Below are positions 8,451 to 17,318 of a stretch of 51,175 nucleotides of DNA, in pieces. Made by a program: the position numbers and the translations under genes. The first letter of the stretch is position 1. The number at the start of each line of letters is the position of its first letter. The DNA comes from Candidatus Zhuqueibacterota bacterium. Lineage in GTDB: Bacteria; Zhuqueibacterota; Zhuqueibacteria; Oceanimicrobiales; Oceanimicrobiaceae. Location: NCBI GenBank assembly GCA_029262005.1, contig JAJDAG010000128.1, forward strand, positions 1 through 51,175, in the 5' to 3' direction. Under the pieces are notes generated by a model that was not told the origin of the DNA, did not search any database, and saw only the letters and a list, made by a program, of their open reading frames with translations.

Positions 8451-8790
8451 CTCTCGCAGAGCCGCAAAGCTCGCAGAGAAAATTAAAAATCAAAATACTG
8501 TAGAATTATATTTTTTAGCCAAAGATTGACACGGATAAAATACGGGTTTCTTTGGCTGTTTGTGCTCAAAAAATCCGCGTATATCCATGATAAGCCGTGG
8601 CTAAATTATTTTTTTATCTTTTTTAAGCACGGACAACAAACTCAAATGGCAAAGCTGCTCGAAATGGTTTGTTATGAATTTCTCGGCAACAAACAAATAA
8701 TTCAAGCCAGACAATCTCTGCGATCTTTGCGCCTTTGCGAGAAAATAAACATTATTCAAATTTCGAGTTTCCGGCTTAGCCGGGTTAGGG
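8451..8790. repeat. Dispersed CGCAGAG-type elements in inverted pair, plus TTTCGAGTTT element
   Basis: The 402-base ygeW-hydA spacer has no gene. It holds a CTCTCGCAGAGCCGCAAAG element at 8451-8480 and an inverted relative (CTCTGCGATCTTTGCGCC) at 8712-8745. A third element, AAATTTCGAGTTTCCGGC at 8758-8790 containing a CCGGC-TTA-GCCGG hairpin, recurs in altered form at 16291-16328. Similar CGCAGAG elements lie near 37604, 44314, 47459 and 47502. The hydA ribosome binding site is at the end of the third element. Confidence 0.6.
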
Positions 8791-8796
8791 TCTCAT

Positions 8797-10164
8797 ATGC
8801 ATAATCGTCCATTTGCGCTGAGCATCGTCAACGGTGACATCCAAACGACCGAAGGTAAAAAGCGGTTGGACATCGGCATTGTTGACGGGAAGATCACTGA
8901 AATAGGATCAGCGCTTTCCCAAAAGGCCGTACGAACCATCGATGCTTCAGGCAAGCTCATTTTTCCCGGCTTTATCGATGCACACACGCACATGGGCATC
9001 CCCATTCTCAGCACGCAGTCCGTCGATGATTTCGAATCAGGCTCTATTGCTGCGGCACACGGTGGCGTCACCACAATTATTGATTTTACCGCGCAGCAAC
9101 CGGGACAGACATTGCAGGCATCTGTGCAAGAGCGCATGGCCAAAGCCGAAGGAAAGTCACATGTTGATTTCGGTTTGCATGTCAACGTCACAGACCAGCC
9201 GGAGCAACGGTTGCATGAAATTTCAGAACTTACCCGACAAGGATTTTGCGCCTACAAGGTTTTTTCGACCTACCGTCAGGCAGGCATGATGATTACCTGG
9301 CCGGAATTTCGATTGGTTTTGCAGACCGTGCACAAACATGGCGGTTTGCTATGCCTGCATGCCGAAGACAACGCACAAATTGAATCGCAAACAAATGAAC
9401 ATATCAAAGCCGGGCACCTGGAGCCCATTTATCACCCGCGTAGCCGGACGCCGGAAGCCGAGGCCGAAGCCATTACCCGGGCAGCAGAGATTGCAGGAGA
9501 ATTGGAGGCCAGGCTCTATATTGTCCACTTGAGCAGTAAAGCCGGACTGGAGGCCGGATTAATAGCACGGGAGCAAGGTGTGGAGCTCATACTGGAAACA
9601 TGCCCGCAGTATCTGCTCCTTTCGGAGGAAAGGTACCTGCAGGAAAATGGTCATTACTGCATTACCACACCGCCTTTGCGCACCAAGGATGACCAGGAAG
9701 CACTTTGGCAAGCACTGGCCGATGGCAAGATAGACGTTGTGGCCACGGATCATTGTCCGTTCACAATGGCCCAAAAAGAAAGTGGTCGCAAGGCATTTCA
9801 TCTCACACCGAATGGAATACCAGGTGTTGAAACGCTATTTCCGCTGCTCTACACCTACGGCGTTGCAAAAGGCCGACTCTCGCTGAAGCGGCTGCTGCAG
9901 GTACTCGCATTAAACCCAGCCAAACTCTTTGGCTTTTCAGACACCAAAGGAGAAACCAAAGTAGGGGCCGATGCAGATCTTATAATTTTCGATCCGAAGC
10001 CGGAACGAAGTCTGCGCGCAACTGACTTACACGGCAATGCCGACTGGTCGCCCTACGAAGGTTTCAAACTAATTGGAAACATAGACTTCAGCATTTTGCG
10101 CGGACAAATTCTGGTGGAAAAAGGACAGTTTGTTGGTTCAGACGTGTTCGGCCGCCTGCTTTGA
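8797..10164 (+). CDS. hydA: Dihydropyrimidinase / hydantoinase family cyclic amidohydrolase
   Basis: The 455-residue product has the full ligand set of the dihydropyrimidinase group: DAHTHMG near residue 61 (first zinc pair), FCAYKVF near 153 (the lysine that becomes carboxylated to bridge two zincs), HAEDN near 187, IVHLSS near 243 and TDHCPF near 317. Such enzymes hydrolyse cyclic ureides such as hydantoins, dihydropyrimidines or allantoin. With ygeW and ygeY beside it, the closest functional analogue is the YgeZ/HyuA-type enzyme of the selenium-linked purine/ureide clusters. A plausible chain is ring opening here, followed by carbamoyl transfer by YgeW. Start supported by AGGG eight bases upstream. 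Substrate specificity is not readable from sequence. Confidence 0.88.
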   Translation: MHNRPFALSIVNGDIQTTEGKKRLDIGIVDGKITEIGSALSQKAVRTIDASGKLIFPGFIDAHTHMGIPILSTQSVDDFESGSIAAAHGGVTTIIDFTAQQPGQTLQASVQERMAKAEGKSHVDFGLHVNVTDQPEQRLHEISELTRQGFCAYKVFSTYRQAGMMITWPEFRLVLQTVHKHGGLLCLHAEDNAQIESQTNEHIKAGHLEPIYHPRSRTPEAEAEAITRAAEIAGELEARLYIVHLSSKAGLEAGLIAREQGVELILETCPQYLLLSEERYLQENGHYCITTPPLRTKDDQEALWQALADGKIDVVATDHCPFTMAQKESGRKAFHLTPNGIPGVETLFPLLYTYGVAKGRLSLKRLLQVLALNPAKLFGFSDTKGETKVGADADLIIFDPKPERSLRATDLHGNADWSPYEGFKLIGNIDFSILRGQILVEKGQFVGSDVFGRLL

Positions 10165-10252
10165 AAAAGAAAAAAACAACTCAGTGGCCCTCCCCGGCTG
10201 GGCCCCATTATCATCTAAAAAATCTCTAACAGCTTAAAACGGAAACAGCAAA

Positions 10253-10897
10253 ATGCAAGAAGTCGAGTTGCTCATATTTGATTTAGACGGAACGCTCGTG
10301 GACACACGGCAGGATATTGCCAACTCTGTCAACCACGTCTTAAGTCAATTCGGCCTGCCGCCAAAATCGATGCAGGATGTGATCAAAAATGTTGGAGATG
10401 GTGTTCACAAGCTCCTGGCGCGATCGCTGGCCAGTGAATTAATGGATGAGACAGAGAAAGCCGTAAGCCTGTTCAAGGCACATTATGGCAATCACCTGCT
10501 TGATTTTTCCCGTTGCTACCCCGGTGTGGAAGAAGTCCTTTCGCATTTTGAAAACAAGAAACTTGCTATCATTTCGAATAAACCTGAAGCGCTTACCCTG
10601 GAAGTTGCGCAAGGTCTAAAACTTGCAAGCAGGTTCTCCCACATTCTTGGCGGTGACTCTCTACCGACACTCAAACCCAGTCCGGAACCACTCAACCACG
10701 TCATGCTCGCCACCGGGACAGCGCCGGGAAAAACCATCATGATCGGCGATAGCCCTTCAGACATTCTTGCCGGCAGAAAAGCCGGCACACTGACCTGCGC
10801 CGTAACTTACGGTTTCCGGACCAACAAACAACTGGCTCCAACGGAACCAGACTACATTATCAGCGCCATCTCCGAGTTACGGCAAATTGTGATCTAA
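10253..10897 (+). CDS. gph: HAD hydrolase, phosphoglycolate-phosphatase-like
   Basis: The 214-residue protein shows the four HAD motifs: FDLDGTLVD near residue 9 (nucleophile and acid Asp), IISNKPE near 105, the lysine in LKPSPEP near 142, and MIGDSPSD near 163. The helical cap after motif I fits the phosphoglycolate phosphatase / beta-phosphoglucomutase subgroup. It probably dephosphorylates a small metabolite such as 2-phosphoglycolate, but HAD specificity is hard to call, so the gene symbol is tentative. It lies 88 bases after hydA on the same strand and ahead of an ECF sigma factor gene. Confidence 0.8.
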   Translation: MQEVELLIFDLDGTLVDTRQDIANSVNHVLSQFGLPPKSMQDVIKNVGDGVHKLLARSLASELMDETEKAVSLFKAHYGNHLLDFSRCYPGVEEVLSHFENKKLAIISNKPEALTLEVAQGLKLASRFSHILGGDSLPTLKPSPEPLNHVMLATGTAPGKTIMIGDSPSDILAGRKAGTLTCAVTYGFRTNKQLAPTEPDYIISAISELRQIVI

Positions 10898-11021
10898 GCG
10901 AAAAAACCACCGCTTTCCCTTGTAAAAACAGCACCCCCACCGGGAAGATTGCTCCTTGCATTTCCCTTGAATCTTATGTAATTTTGCGGTATCTTTTGTA
11001 CTCACTCTTAGAGTCAGGACA

Positions 11022-11609
11022 GTGAACGCAGACATAAAAAAAAGAAATTCTGAGTTGATAAAAAAAGCCATTGTAGGCGATGAGGATGCATACAAGCAAC
11101 TTCTCGATAACTATCGAGGCGCCATCTTCAATCTGCTTTTCAAAATGGTTCGGAACAGAGAGGAAACAGAGGATCTCGTTCAGGAAGCTTTTATGAAGGC
11201 GTTCAAAGCGCTCCCTTCATTCAACGAAGAATACGCTTTTTCAACGTGGTTATACAAAATCGCCATCAACAACTGCATTGACCACATGCGAAAAAAGCGA
11301 CTCAAAACCTACTCAATAAACAAGCCGGTAAAATCCAAAGACGGTGAGATGGAACGAGAATTGCCGGATTCATCAATGCGACCGGACAGACACCTTCTTG
11401 CCGACGAGCGGGCCACCCTCATTGAAACTGCAATCGATGAACTGCCAGAGAACTACAAGGTCGCCATCATAATGCGGCATTCTCAGGAAAAATCATACGA
11501 GGAAATAGCAGAGACTCTAGACATCCCACTTGGCACGGTGAAAGCCAGAATCTTCAGGGCGCGGGAAATGTTGAAAAAGAGTTTAAAGGATAAGCTCAGG
11601 CCACACTAA
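11022..11609 (+). CDS. ECF-type RNA polymerase sigma factor
   Basis: The 195-residue product has sigma region 2 (DLVQEAFMKAFKALPSF, then FSTWLYKIAINNCIDHMRKK, which bind core polymerase and the -10 element) and region 4 (LPENYKVAIIMRHSQEKSYE with the recognition helix IPLGTVKARIFRAREMLKK). This is the extracytoplasmic function class of the RpoE type. It starts at GTG 11022 with AGGA just upstream. No anti-sigma factor is adjacent: the next gene, prmA, is convergent. The regulon cannot be deduced. It differs clearly from the SigR-like factor at 40317. Confidence 0.9.
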   Translation: MNADIKKRNSELIKKAIVGDEDAYKQLLDNYRGAIFNLLFKMVRNREETEDLVQEAFMKAFKALPSFNEEYAFSTWLYKIAINNCIDHMRKKRLKTYSINKPVKSKDGEMERELPDSSMRPDRHLLADERATLIETAIDELPENYKVAIIMRHSQEKSYEEIAETLDIPLGTVKARIFRAREMLKKSLKDKLRPH

Positions 11610-11640
11610 CCAGAACCCCGGGGTCAAATGCCGGACACGC

Positions 11641-12510
11641 TCACGCCCTTTTCTGCAACACCAAGGCCGCCCATTCCTCTCGATGCGCCTCCTGCTTAAT
11701 TGCAAAAACACCGTGCGTAGCCAGACTTTGTTTTAGCGCAAGCAACTCTTCAATCAAAATTCCTGACAATATGAGGCGTGCCGAATCTGCCATAAATCCG
11801 GAGAATTGATCGAGATAGCAAAGAATTACATTTTTGGTGAGATTTGCGAGAACCAAATCATAAGCCCGTTCAGGCAAAGTAACTTGGTCCGGCTCAGCAA
11901 CCAGCAATGTAATCCCATGTTCAGCGCCCAGGTTTTGGCAAACATTTTCTTCCGCCGCTTCAATGGCCACCGGGTCATTATCAAAAGCCGCGACAGACTC
12001 CGCGCCAAGCATTCGGGCCGCAATGGCCAGAATGCCGGTTCCCGTGCCCACATCCAAAACAGATTTTCCTGCAACTGTAACTTTTTCGATGCACTGTAAC
12101 ATCAGCGCCGTTGTCGCGTGGCTGCCAGTACCAAACGCCTGCTTCGGATCTATTTCGAGCACAAACTCCGTGCGCGGCCTGGCAAGCGGCTCCCAGGTCG
12201 GCTTTACGGTAAAACGTTGAGAAATGACCGTCGGTTTAAAGTGTTTTTTCCATTCGGCGTTCCAGTCCTGATCCGGAATTTCTTTACTAATAGGGGCATT
12301 TGTGACAAGCAACGCCATTTGCTCAAGATCAGCGAGAAATCGCTGCAGTTGGAACTCTGTCTTTTTTCTATCCAGCGATGCCGCAAAATATGCGACAATC
12401 TCATTTCCATTTTCTTCACACCCGGCGCAACCAAGCTCGAACAAAAAATTTGTTACCGCACCCATTGTTTCACTGTTTGCATTTAACCTGATTTCAAACC
12501 ACCCTGGCAT
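11641..12510 (-). CDS. prmA: Ribosomal protein L11 methyltransferase
   Basis: The 289-residue protein has the PrmA layout. A small N-terminal alpha/beta domain recognises L11, a linker carries the DQDWNAEWKKHFKP motif (near residue 80), and a Rossmann methyltransferase domain with the SAM motif LDVGTGTGILAIAA (near 163) follows. The family sequence QAFGTGSHATT precedes it and the catalytic-side motif LVLANLTKNV follows. It trimethylates ribosomal protein L11 in the cytoplasm. GAGGA seven bases before the ATG at 12510 fixes the start. The M20 peptidase gene lies 21 bases upstream on the same strand, so the two are probably co-transcribed. Confidence 0.95.
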   Translation of the reverse strand: MPGWFEIRLNANSETMGAVTNFLFELGCAGCEENGNEIVAYFAASLDRKKTEFQLQRFLADLEQMALLVTNAPISKEIPDQDWNAEWKKHFKPTVISQRFTVKPTWEPLARPRTEFVLEIDPKQAFGTGSHATTALMLQCIEKVTVAGKSVLDVGTGTGILAIAARMLGAESVAAFDNDPVAIEAAEENVCQNLGAEHGITLLVAEPDQVTLPERAYDLVLANLTKNVILCYLDQFSGFMADSARLILSGILIEELLALKQSLATHGVFAIKQEAHREEWAALVLQKRA

Positions 12511-12531
12511 CAATAATTCCTCAAAGAAAAG

Positions 12532-13632
12532 TCAAATATTTTTGTCGGACTGGTTAAAGAGCTTTAGAACCAGTCGCTTGTACACTTCAACGCCCGTGAT
12601 TTGTTCCTGCTTGAGAATCCATTCTCCATCCAGCCAATTATCACCGTTCAAATCACGATGTGCTTGTAAAATGGAACCCGGGCCAAGCAGGAAAGTGCGT
12701 GTATTCGGCCAACCAAAGTAAGCGATGTCGGTGTTGTAGGCCGCTGCCCTGGTGTCAAAACCAGCCAAAGTTGCCAGGCTTGTGACGGGATCGTTGGCAG
12801 CCGGATCCCACAAAAGTTCACAATGCTCCTCCGGCGTAGAGGATACCGGAAGTTCAGCATTTGCTGCGGCAAATGTTGCCAGAACCTTCCGCTTGACCTC
12901 TTCGTAACCTTCCGCGCAGCGAAACATCAATTTTGCCCGCGCCAGGCCCGGCACCTGATTGTCGGCGCTTCCCCCTTCCAGAATGATTACATTGACCGTT
13001 GTACCTGCCTGGGAGTCGTTTGCTATCCACGGTGCATCCAGAAGACGGCTAATGAAAAAAATTAATTTTTCAACGGCTGAATCAAATTTCTCCGGATAGC
13101 CCGAGTGCCCGGCCTTGCCGGTCACAACAAGCTCTGCCTTCAAGCGACCTTTTTGCGAGGTCATGAGTTTATTTTCTGTAGGCTCGCCAACGATGAGAAT
13201 TTCCGGCGGCTTGATTTCCGGGTTCCTTGCAGCGCTCAGTGCGCCATCATGGGTGGTTTCTTCACCAACAACCAGCAGAATTCCAAGACCGGCAACACCC
13301 TGCGCATACAAATCGTGCATTGCTTCAAGCTGAGCAGCCAGAACACCATGGGTGTCACAGGCGCCTCTGCCATAAATTCTCTCTTCATCTTCGTGTGGAC
13401 CGTACTGCTCCGGGACTGTATCAACATGGGTGTTGAATAAAATTTTCGGCGATGCAGCTTCAAATCGGGCAAGAATGTTCCGGCGACCGTTTCCCACTTC
13501 GAACGTTTCGACCTGCATGCCCCGTCGACGAAGCTCGTCTACAAGGAACAGGGTGAGCGCCTTTTCATTTCCAGTTACGGAGTCAATGGCAATCAACTCT
13601 CTGGTCAAATACTGCATCCGTTCACGTTGCAC
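12532..13632 (-). CDS. M20-family metallopeptidase / deacylase (ArgE/DapE-like)
   Basis: The 366-residue product shows M20 zinc-binding motifs: FNTHVDTVP near residue 66, GRGACDTHGV near 91, VVGEETTHDG near 126 and EPTENK near 154. A dimerisation-type insert with GHSGYPE follows, and a late ligand histidine in LQAHRDLNG. Family members cleave amide bonds of N-acyl amino acids or dipeptides (acetylornithine, succinyl-diaminopimelate). Which one cannot be decided; no arginine or lysine biosynthesis neighbours are present. A GTG start at 13632 has a GAGAAG site upstream; an ATG five codons in is the alternative. It precedes prmA in a likely two-gene unit. Confidence 0.85.
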   Translation of the reverse strand: MQRERMQYLTRELIAIDSVTGNEKALTLFLVDELRRRGMQVETFEVGNGRRNILARFEAASPKILFNTHVDTVPEQYGPHEDEERIYGRGACDTHGVLAAQLEAMHDLYAQGVAGLGILLVVGEETTHDGALSAARNPEIKPPEILIVGEPTENKLMTSQKGRLKAELVVTGKAGHSGYPEKFDSAVEKLIFFISRLLDAPWIANDSQAGTTVNVIILEGGSADNQVPGLARAKLMFRCAEGYEEVKRKVLATFAAANAELPVSSTPEEHCELLWDPAANDPVTSLATLAGFDTRAAAYNTDIAYFGWPNTRTFLLGPGSILQAHRDLNGDNWLDGEWILKQEQITGVEVYKRLVLKLFNQSDKNI

Positions 13633-13988
13633 TAAAACTTCTCACTAATTCCGCCCCAATGGACGGGTTCTGCCTGAATTATACTTGAAAAAATTTAACG
13701 CAGAGAAAGCTGAGTTCTTTGCGTCACTGGTAGCTCGTCGAGGCGGTACATCTGTGCTAAGTTTTATTTTTAAAGTCATTAAGTGATTAATCCACAATGT
13801 ATTATCAGGCGATGCTCCGTTTTGCATTTTTTTTGAAAAACCCCGGCTAAACTCTAATTCAAAACTCCCCTTATGTTTTTGAATTATCACAAAAAAAACC
13901 GTAACAAAAAATCGACCGTGTCGTGGTTTTATTTTTTTACCGGGACTTTGAGCCTATCGTGCCTGCGCTCTAATCCGGCTTCTCCACT
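13633..13988. other. Intergenic spacer with a degraded CGCAGAG-type element
   Basis: No gene is supported. A short ACGCAGAG...TTCTTTGCGTC phrase near 13697-13725 resembles the dispersed repeats elsewhere in the window. The remainder is AT-rich and featureless apart from poly-T runs. An 81-codon minus-strand frame runs through the repeat and has no ribosome binding site. Confidence 0.5.
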
Positions 13989-15053
13989 TTAGGAATCAGG
14001 CTCCTGTTCGCCAAAATACATTGGCGCCAACCAGATCCCTTTCCTATTCATAAACTTTTCGTTGGCTCTAAAAAAAGATCTGATACGTTGGGAATTCACA
14101 CAATAAACCGTACCATAGTTTACAACCATTTCCCTTTTGACCGCCATCTTTTCCAGATCGCTTTGCCTAAGCGCATAACCAACAGGTAATGAGCCATCCG
14201 GTGCGATGTACTCAAAAGAACTGCTCGGCACGCTCTTGACTATTCCTGCTAAAATAAGTTCCTGCCGATTCTTCGAAAAGGCAAAAACAGGGCTGCCTGA
14301 AAACCCAAACCGTACCACCGCATCAACTGAAAATGTGCCACGATAAGGAGACTGGCTAACCCAGCCGCCTGTCATTTGCTTAATTTCTTTGGGATAGCCA
14401 AAGAGAAACACCCAGTCTCCCCAGCTCAAATCCAGGTCATAATCCATTTGATTATTATAAGTATAACCAAGTGAACGCTCTGCCTTTACAGTGATAAGTG
14501 CAATATCATCAATCGGATTTTTTGCCAGCAATTCCGCCGCGACCCGCCAATTGCCGGGGCCGCGCACGGTCAGTTGATTTTTCCTGACAATTCGTCGCTG
14601 AAATACCATGTCAGTCGGTTTACCATTTTTATCGAGATAAAAGGTGTCCACCGTGTCCCTAACCGACACGAGATGGCTGCTGGTTAAAATAACATAACGG
14701 TCAATACCCGGATTTTTATTAACAATGATACCACCGCCCGAAAAAGCGATTTCTTCATTGTGCCGAAGAATACCGTCACTGCTGCGTGTGACGCTCAGCC
14801 TGTAACCGACCGGACTTGCTGCATCCGGAATTAGCCGGTCATCGTTCAACTCATAGTCAAAACGTTGGATTTCATATTCAATATTGGCAACGACACCGAT
14901 AATCGACTTTTCTATTTTCCGGATTTGCTTCTTAACGTGGTCGGAGAGCAGGGAATGCCCAGGCCGCATTTGAGAAAAGGAGGTTTGCCTGGAACAACTA
15001 GACAAAAGCAGAAGAATGAGCCCAAAACACAGAGTGCATTTGCGCGTTAGCAT
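13989..15053 (-). CDS. Trypsin-like serine protease lipoprotein
   Basis: The 354-residue protein starts with a lipoprotein signal whose lipobox LLSSC puts the lipidated cysteine at residue 20. The body is a chymotrypsin-fold peptidase. The three catalytic residues are visible in order: His in LTSSHLV (near 127), Asp in NPIDDIALI (near 182) and Ser in GFSGSP (near 252). The protease is probably anchored in the outer or inner membrane, facing the periplasm, and has no PDZ domain, unlike DegP. The ATG at 15053 is chosen because GGAG lies nine bases upstream and because it gives a clean signal peptide. It is a single gene with no obvious partner; its substrate is unknown. Confidence 0.82.
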   Translation of the reverse strand: MLTRKCTLCFGLILLLLSSCSRQTSFSQMRPGHSLLSDHVKKQIRKIEKSIIGVVANIEYEIQRFDYELNDDRLIPDAASPVGYRLSVTRSSDGILRHNEEIAFSGGGIIVNKNPGIDRYVILTSSHLVSVRDTVDTFYLDKNGKPTDMVFQRRIVRKNQLTVRGPGNWRVAAELLAKNPIDDIALITVKAERSLGYTYNNQMDYDLDLSWGDWVFLFGYPKEIKQMTGGWVSQSPYRGTFSVDAVVRFGFSGSPVFAFSKNRQELILAGIVKSVPSSSFEYIAPDGSLPVGYALRQSDLEKMAVKREMVVNYGTVYCVNSQRIRSFFRANEKFMNRKGIWLAPMYFGEQEPDS

Positions 15054-15172
15054 GAGACTGTACTCCATTTTTATGATGCAGAAAATCGGCAAGAAAGCAG
15101 GTATTCAAAATAGTATTTGAATCAAAAAATATTCCGGCACCATTAGACTCCGGCGCAAATAATAGAACGCCA

Positions 15173-16195
15173 TCACTTTTTGAAATATGTCATGCCCATG
15201 GCTTCGCGCATAAGTCCAACGGTCTCCCGGCCTTCCCGGGTCACAACCTCGGTGCCATGCTGGATAATATCATCGATCAAGCCGGGTTTGGCGGTATATT
15301 CAGCTCTTCTTGCACGAACAGGCTCAAGGAAATTGTTGATGGCAGTAATCAGTTTCTTTTTCACCTCAACATCCCCAACCGTGCCCTTCAGGTAACGCGC
15401 TTTTAGGTCATCCACTTCATCGACATCAGGGTTAAATGCGTCATGGTAGGTAAAAACCGGATTGCCTTTTACATTACCTGGATCGGTCGCACGAAGACGA
15501 GTCGGGTCCGTGTACATTTTCATCACTTTCTTTCGCACCGTTTCTTCATCGTCTGAAAGAAAAATGGCATTGTTCAAACTCTTGCTCATCTTAGCCTTAC
15601 CGTATGTGCCAACCAGCGTTGCGACGTCACCAATGAGGCCTTCTGCCTCCGGGAAAACAGGCCCGTAAAGTTGATTAAATCGCCTGGCGATTTCTCGGCA
15701 TACTTCGATGTGTGACTCCTGATCTTTGCCAACAGGAACGAGGTCGGCGCGAACAAGGAGAATATCAGCCGCCTGCAATACAGGATAGATTAGCAGGCCG
15801 GCAGATGGATTTTCTATATGCAAATCATGCATAACCTCTTTGAGTGTTGGTACACGCTGCAACCTGGGCACAGTCACCAGCATAGAAAACAGCAAAAAAA
15901 TCTCAGCGACTTCAGGCACGAGAGACTGCACATAAATCGTTGTCTTTTCGGGATTGATTCCTACGCTAAGATAGTCAAAAACCAACTCCCGGGCATTTCT
16001 GGCAACATCCAAAATGTGATCTTTTCCACTTCTGGTTGTAAGCATGTGGTAGTCGGCAACGAGTAAAAACACGTCATACTCTTCTTGCAATCTAACCCGG
16101 TTGGCGAGGGTGCCAACGTAGTGTCCGAGATGTAATTTTCCGGTTGGACGATCTCCGGTCAAAATGCGCTTGCGCTTAGCTGTACTGTCAGACAT
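15173..16195 (-). CDS. trpS: Tryptophanyl-tRNA synthetase
   Basis: The 340-residue enzyme is a class Ic aminoacyl-tRNA synthetase that charges tRNA-Trp. The HIGH-type motif appears as PTGKLHLGHYVG near residue 17, and the KMSKS loop as GKAKMSKSLNNA near 203. The GKDQ motif of ATP/Trp binding (VPVGKDQESH) lies between. Length and motifs fit the bacterial TrpRS family. AAGGAG is present 12 bases before the ATG. The gene stands alone between a lipoprotein protease and the ferredoxin gene. Confidence 0.95.
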   Translation of the reverse strand: MSDSTAKRKRILTGDRPTGKLHLGHYVGTLANRVRLQEEYDVFLLVADYHMLTTRSGKDHILDVARNARELVFDYLSVGINPEKTTIYVQSLVPEVAEIFLLFSMLVTVPRLQRVPTLKEVMHDLHIENPSAGLLIYPVLQAADILLVRADLVPVGKDQESHIEVCREIARRFNQLYGPVFPEAEGLIGDVATLVGTYGKAKMSKSLNNAIFLSDDEETVRKKVMKMYTDPTRLRATDPGNVKGNPVFTYHDAFNPDVDEVDDLKARYLKGTVGDVEVKKKLITAINNFLEPVRARRAEYTAKPGLIDDIIQHGTEVVTREGRETVGLMREAMGMTYFKK

Positions 16196-16290
16196 TTATT
16201 CTACAGACTCCTTAATTGAATTCAAAAAAGTAGAGGAACGAACCTATCTTTGTTAGCACCTGACTAAAACATGCGATTGTGCTCGATCTG

Positions 16291-16328
16291 AAATTTCGAG
16301 TTTAGAGGCTCCGGCTCGTCCGGTTAAG
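16291..16328. repeat. Second copy of the AAATTTCGAGTTT intergenic element
   Basis: AAATTTCGAGTTT followed by a CCGG-rich segment and GGTTAAGGT repeats the element found at 8758-8790 with a small insertion. It lies in the gene-free spacer upstream of trpS and downstream of the ferredoxin gene. Nothing else is recognisable in that spacer. Confidence 0.5.
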
Positions 16329-16416
16329 GTGGGGTTTAATTTCTACAGTAGTGTTCGGGCTCACTGTTGCGAAATGTACTCCAAAGAAAACCTGTATCGA
16401 ACGCAAAGTGAACTGA

Positions 16417-16821
16417 TTATTGGTTTACCTTTGCCCTTTCACGATCACGTCTTTTAGGGCGCTCCGCCTCTACCTGAACAGGCTCTCTCTCCCAAAGTTC
16501 ATCAATCACACCTCTGAATGTCCACTCGGGAGAAATGACATATGCATCTTCAAAGGCAACCATTTCGATGGTTTCCCAGGGACAGTACTTCACGCAAAGC
16601 GTGCAGCCAATGCAGCGCGGCAGATCAACCTGAACCAATTTGTGAACCGTTGGATTATCCGGATCCGGGCCCGGCACAATTTCAATGCAATCCACCGGAC
16701 AAAAATCTATGCAAACCATACACCCGGTGCACCCTCCCTGATTAATCACAGCCAACTGCTTTGGACGACGACTAACCCGCAAATCTGCAGCCTTCAAGTA
16801 CTTTGGTTCTGGGTATGGCAT
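16417..16821 (-). CDS. 2x[4Fe-4S] ferredoxin-type protein
   Basis: The 134-residue protein contains two CxxCxxCxxxC cluster motifs: CTGCMVCIDFCP and CIGCTLCVKYCP. They are separated by a longer spacer than in classical small ferredoxins, with an N-terminal extension and a basic tail. It should carry electrons in the cytoplasm, perhaps as a subunit of a larger oxidoreductase. The ATG at 16821 has GGAGG nine bases upstream, whereas extending to 16896 adds a segment without a ribosome binding site. It follows the CoA-binding protein gene and may be the end of the envelope-gene transcript, but a functional link to it is not evident. Confidence 0.85.
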   Translation of the reverse strand: MPYPEPKYLKAADLRVSRRPKQLAVINQGGCTGCMVCIDFCPVDCIEIVPGPDPDNPTVHKLVQVDLPRCIGCTLCVKYCPWETIEMVAFEDAYVISPEWTFRGVIDELWEREPVQVEAERPKRRDRERAKVNQ

Positions 16822-16922
16822 AGAAAATGGCCTCCGGTCAATAATCCAATTTGACAACCAAGAAATATAATAAACTACATTAACAAAGGCAACCAAAACG
16901 TCTGGACCGCAAACCAGTGTGT

Positions 16923-17318
16923 TCAGTCTTTCAGTCTGCTTTGCACCATAATGCAGGCATTTGCCAGGTAATTGAATCTATTTTCTTGTAAAAAAGTTAA
17001 AACATCCGGTTCCTCAGCGCCGGGTTGCACCCAGACATTCATCATGCCAAGTCTGAGGCACGCCTGCAAAACGGTCAGCGTCACTTTTGGCGGCACAACA
17101 ATATTCACAATTGTTGGTGGTTCAGGAATATCGGCAAGAGTCGGATAGGTCAAATCCCCATCTACTGTCGAACGCTTGGGGTTGACCGGAAAAACAGTAA
17201 ATCCCTTGCACTTCAAATCCCTATAAATAACGCCGCCGTATTTTCCCGGATCGTCCGTAGCGCCAACAACGGCAACGGTCGTATCTGGCATGTCGAGCAA
17301 TGCTGCAATGTCGGTCAT
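16923..17318 (-). CDS. CoA-binding domain protein (YccU-like)
   Basis: This 131-residue protein is a stand-alone Rossmann-type CoA-binding domain. VAVVGATDDPGKYG forms the nucleotide loop, FPVNPKRSTVDG and IVNIVVPPKV follow, and WVQPGAEE near the end is typical. Family members resemble the N-terminal domain of succinyl-CoA ligase alpha, but their role is unknown. Its ATG overlaps the TGA stop of the preceding gene (ATGA), with GGAGG upstream, so the two are translationally coupled. That makes it a probable last or near-last gene of the envelope cluster, although its cytoplasmic nature looks unrelated. Confidence 0.85.
   Translation of the reverse strand: MTDIAALLDMPDTTVAVVGATDDPGKYGGVIYRDLKCKGFTVFPVNPKRSTVDGDLTYPTLADIPEPPTIVNIVVPPKVTLTVLQACLRLGMMNVWVQPGAEEPDVLTFLQENRFNYLANACIMVQSRLKD

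Noticed and set aside
13645-13890. 81-codon minus-strand frame between the M20 peptidase and the lipoprotein protease
   Set aside because: It contains a CGCAGAG-type repeat and lacks a ribosome binding site.
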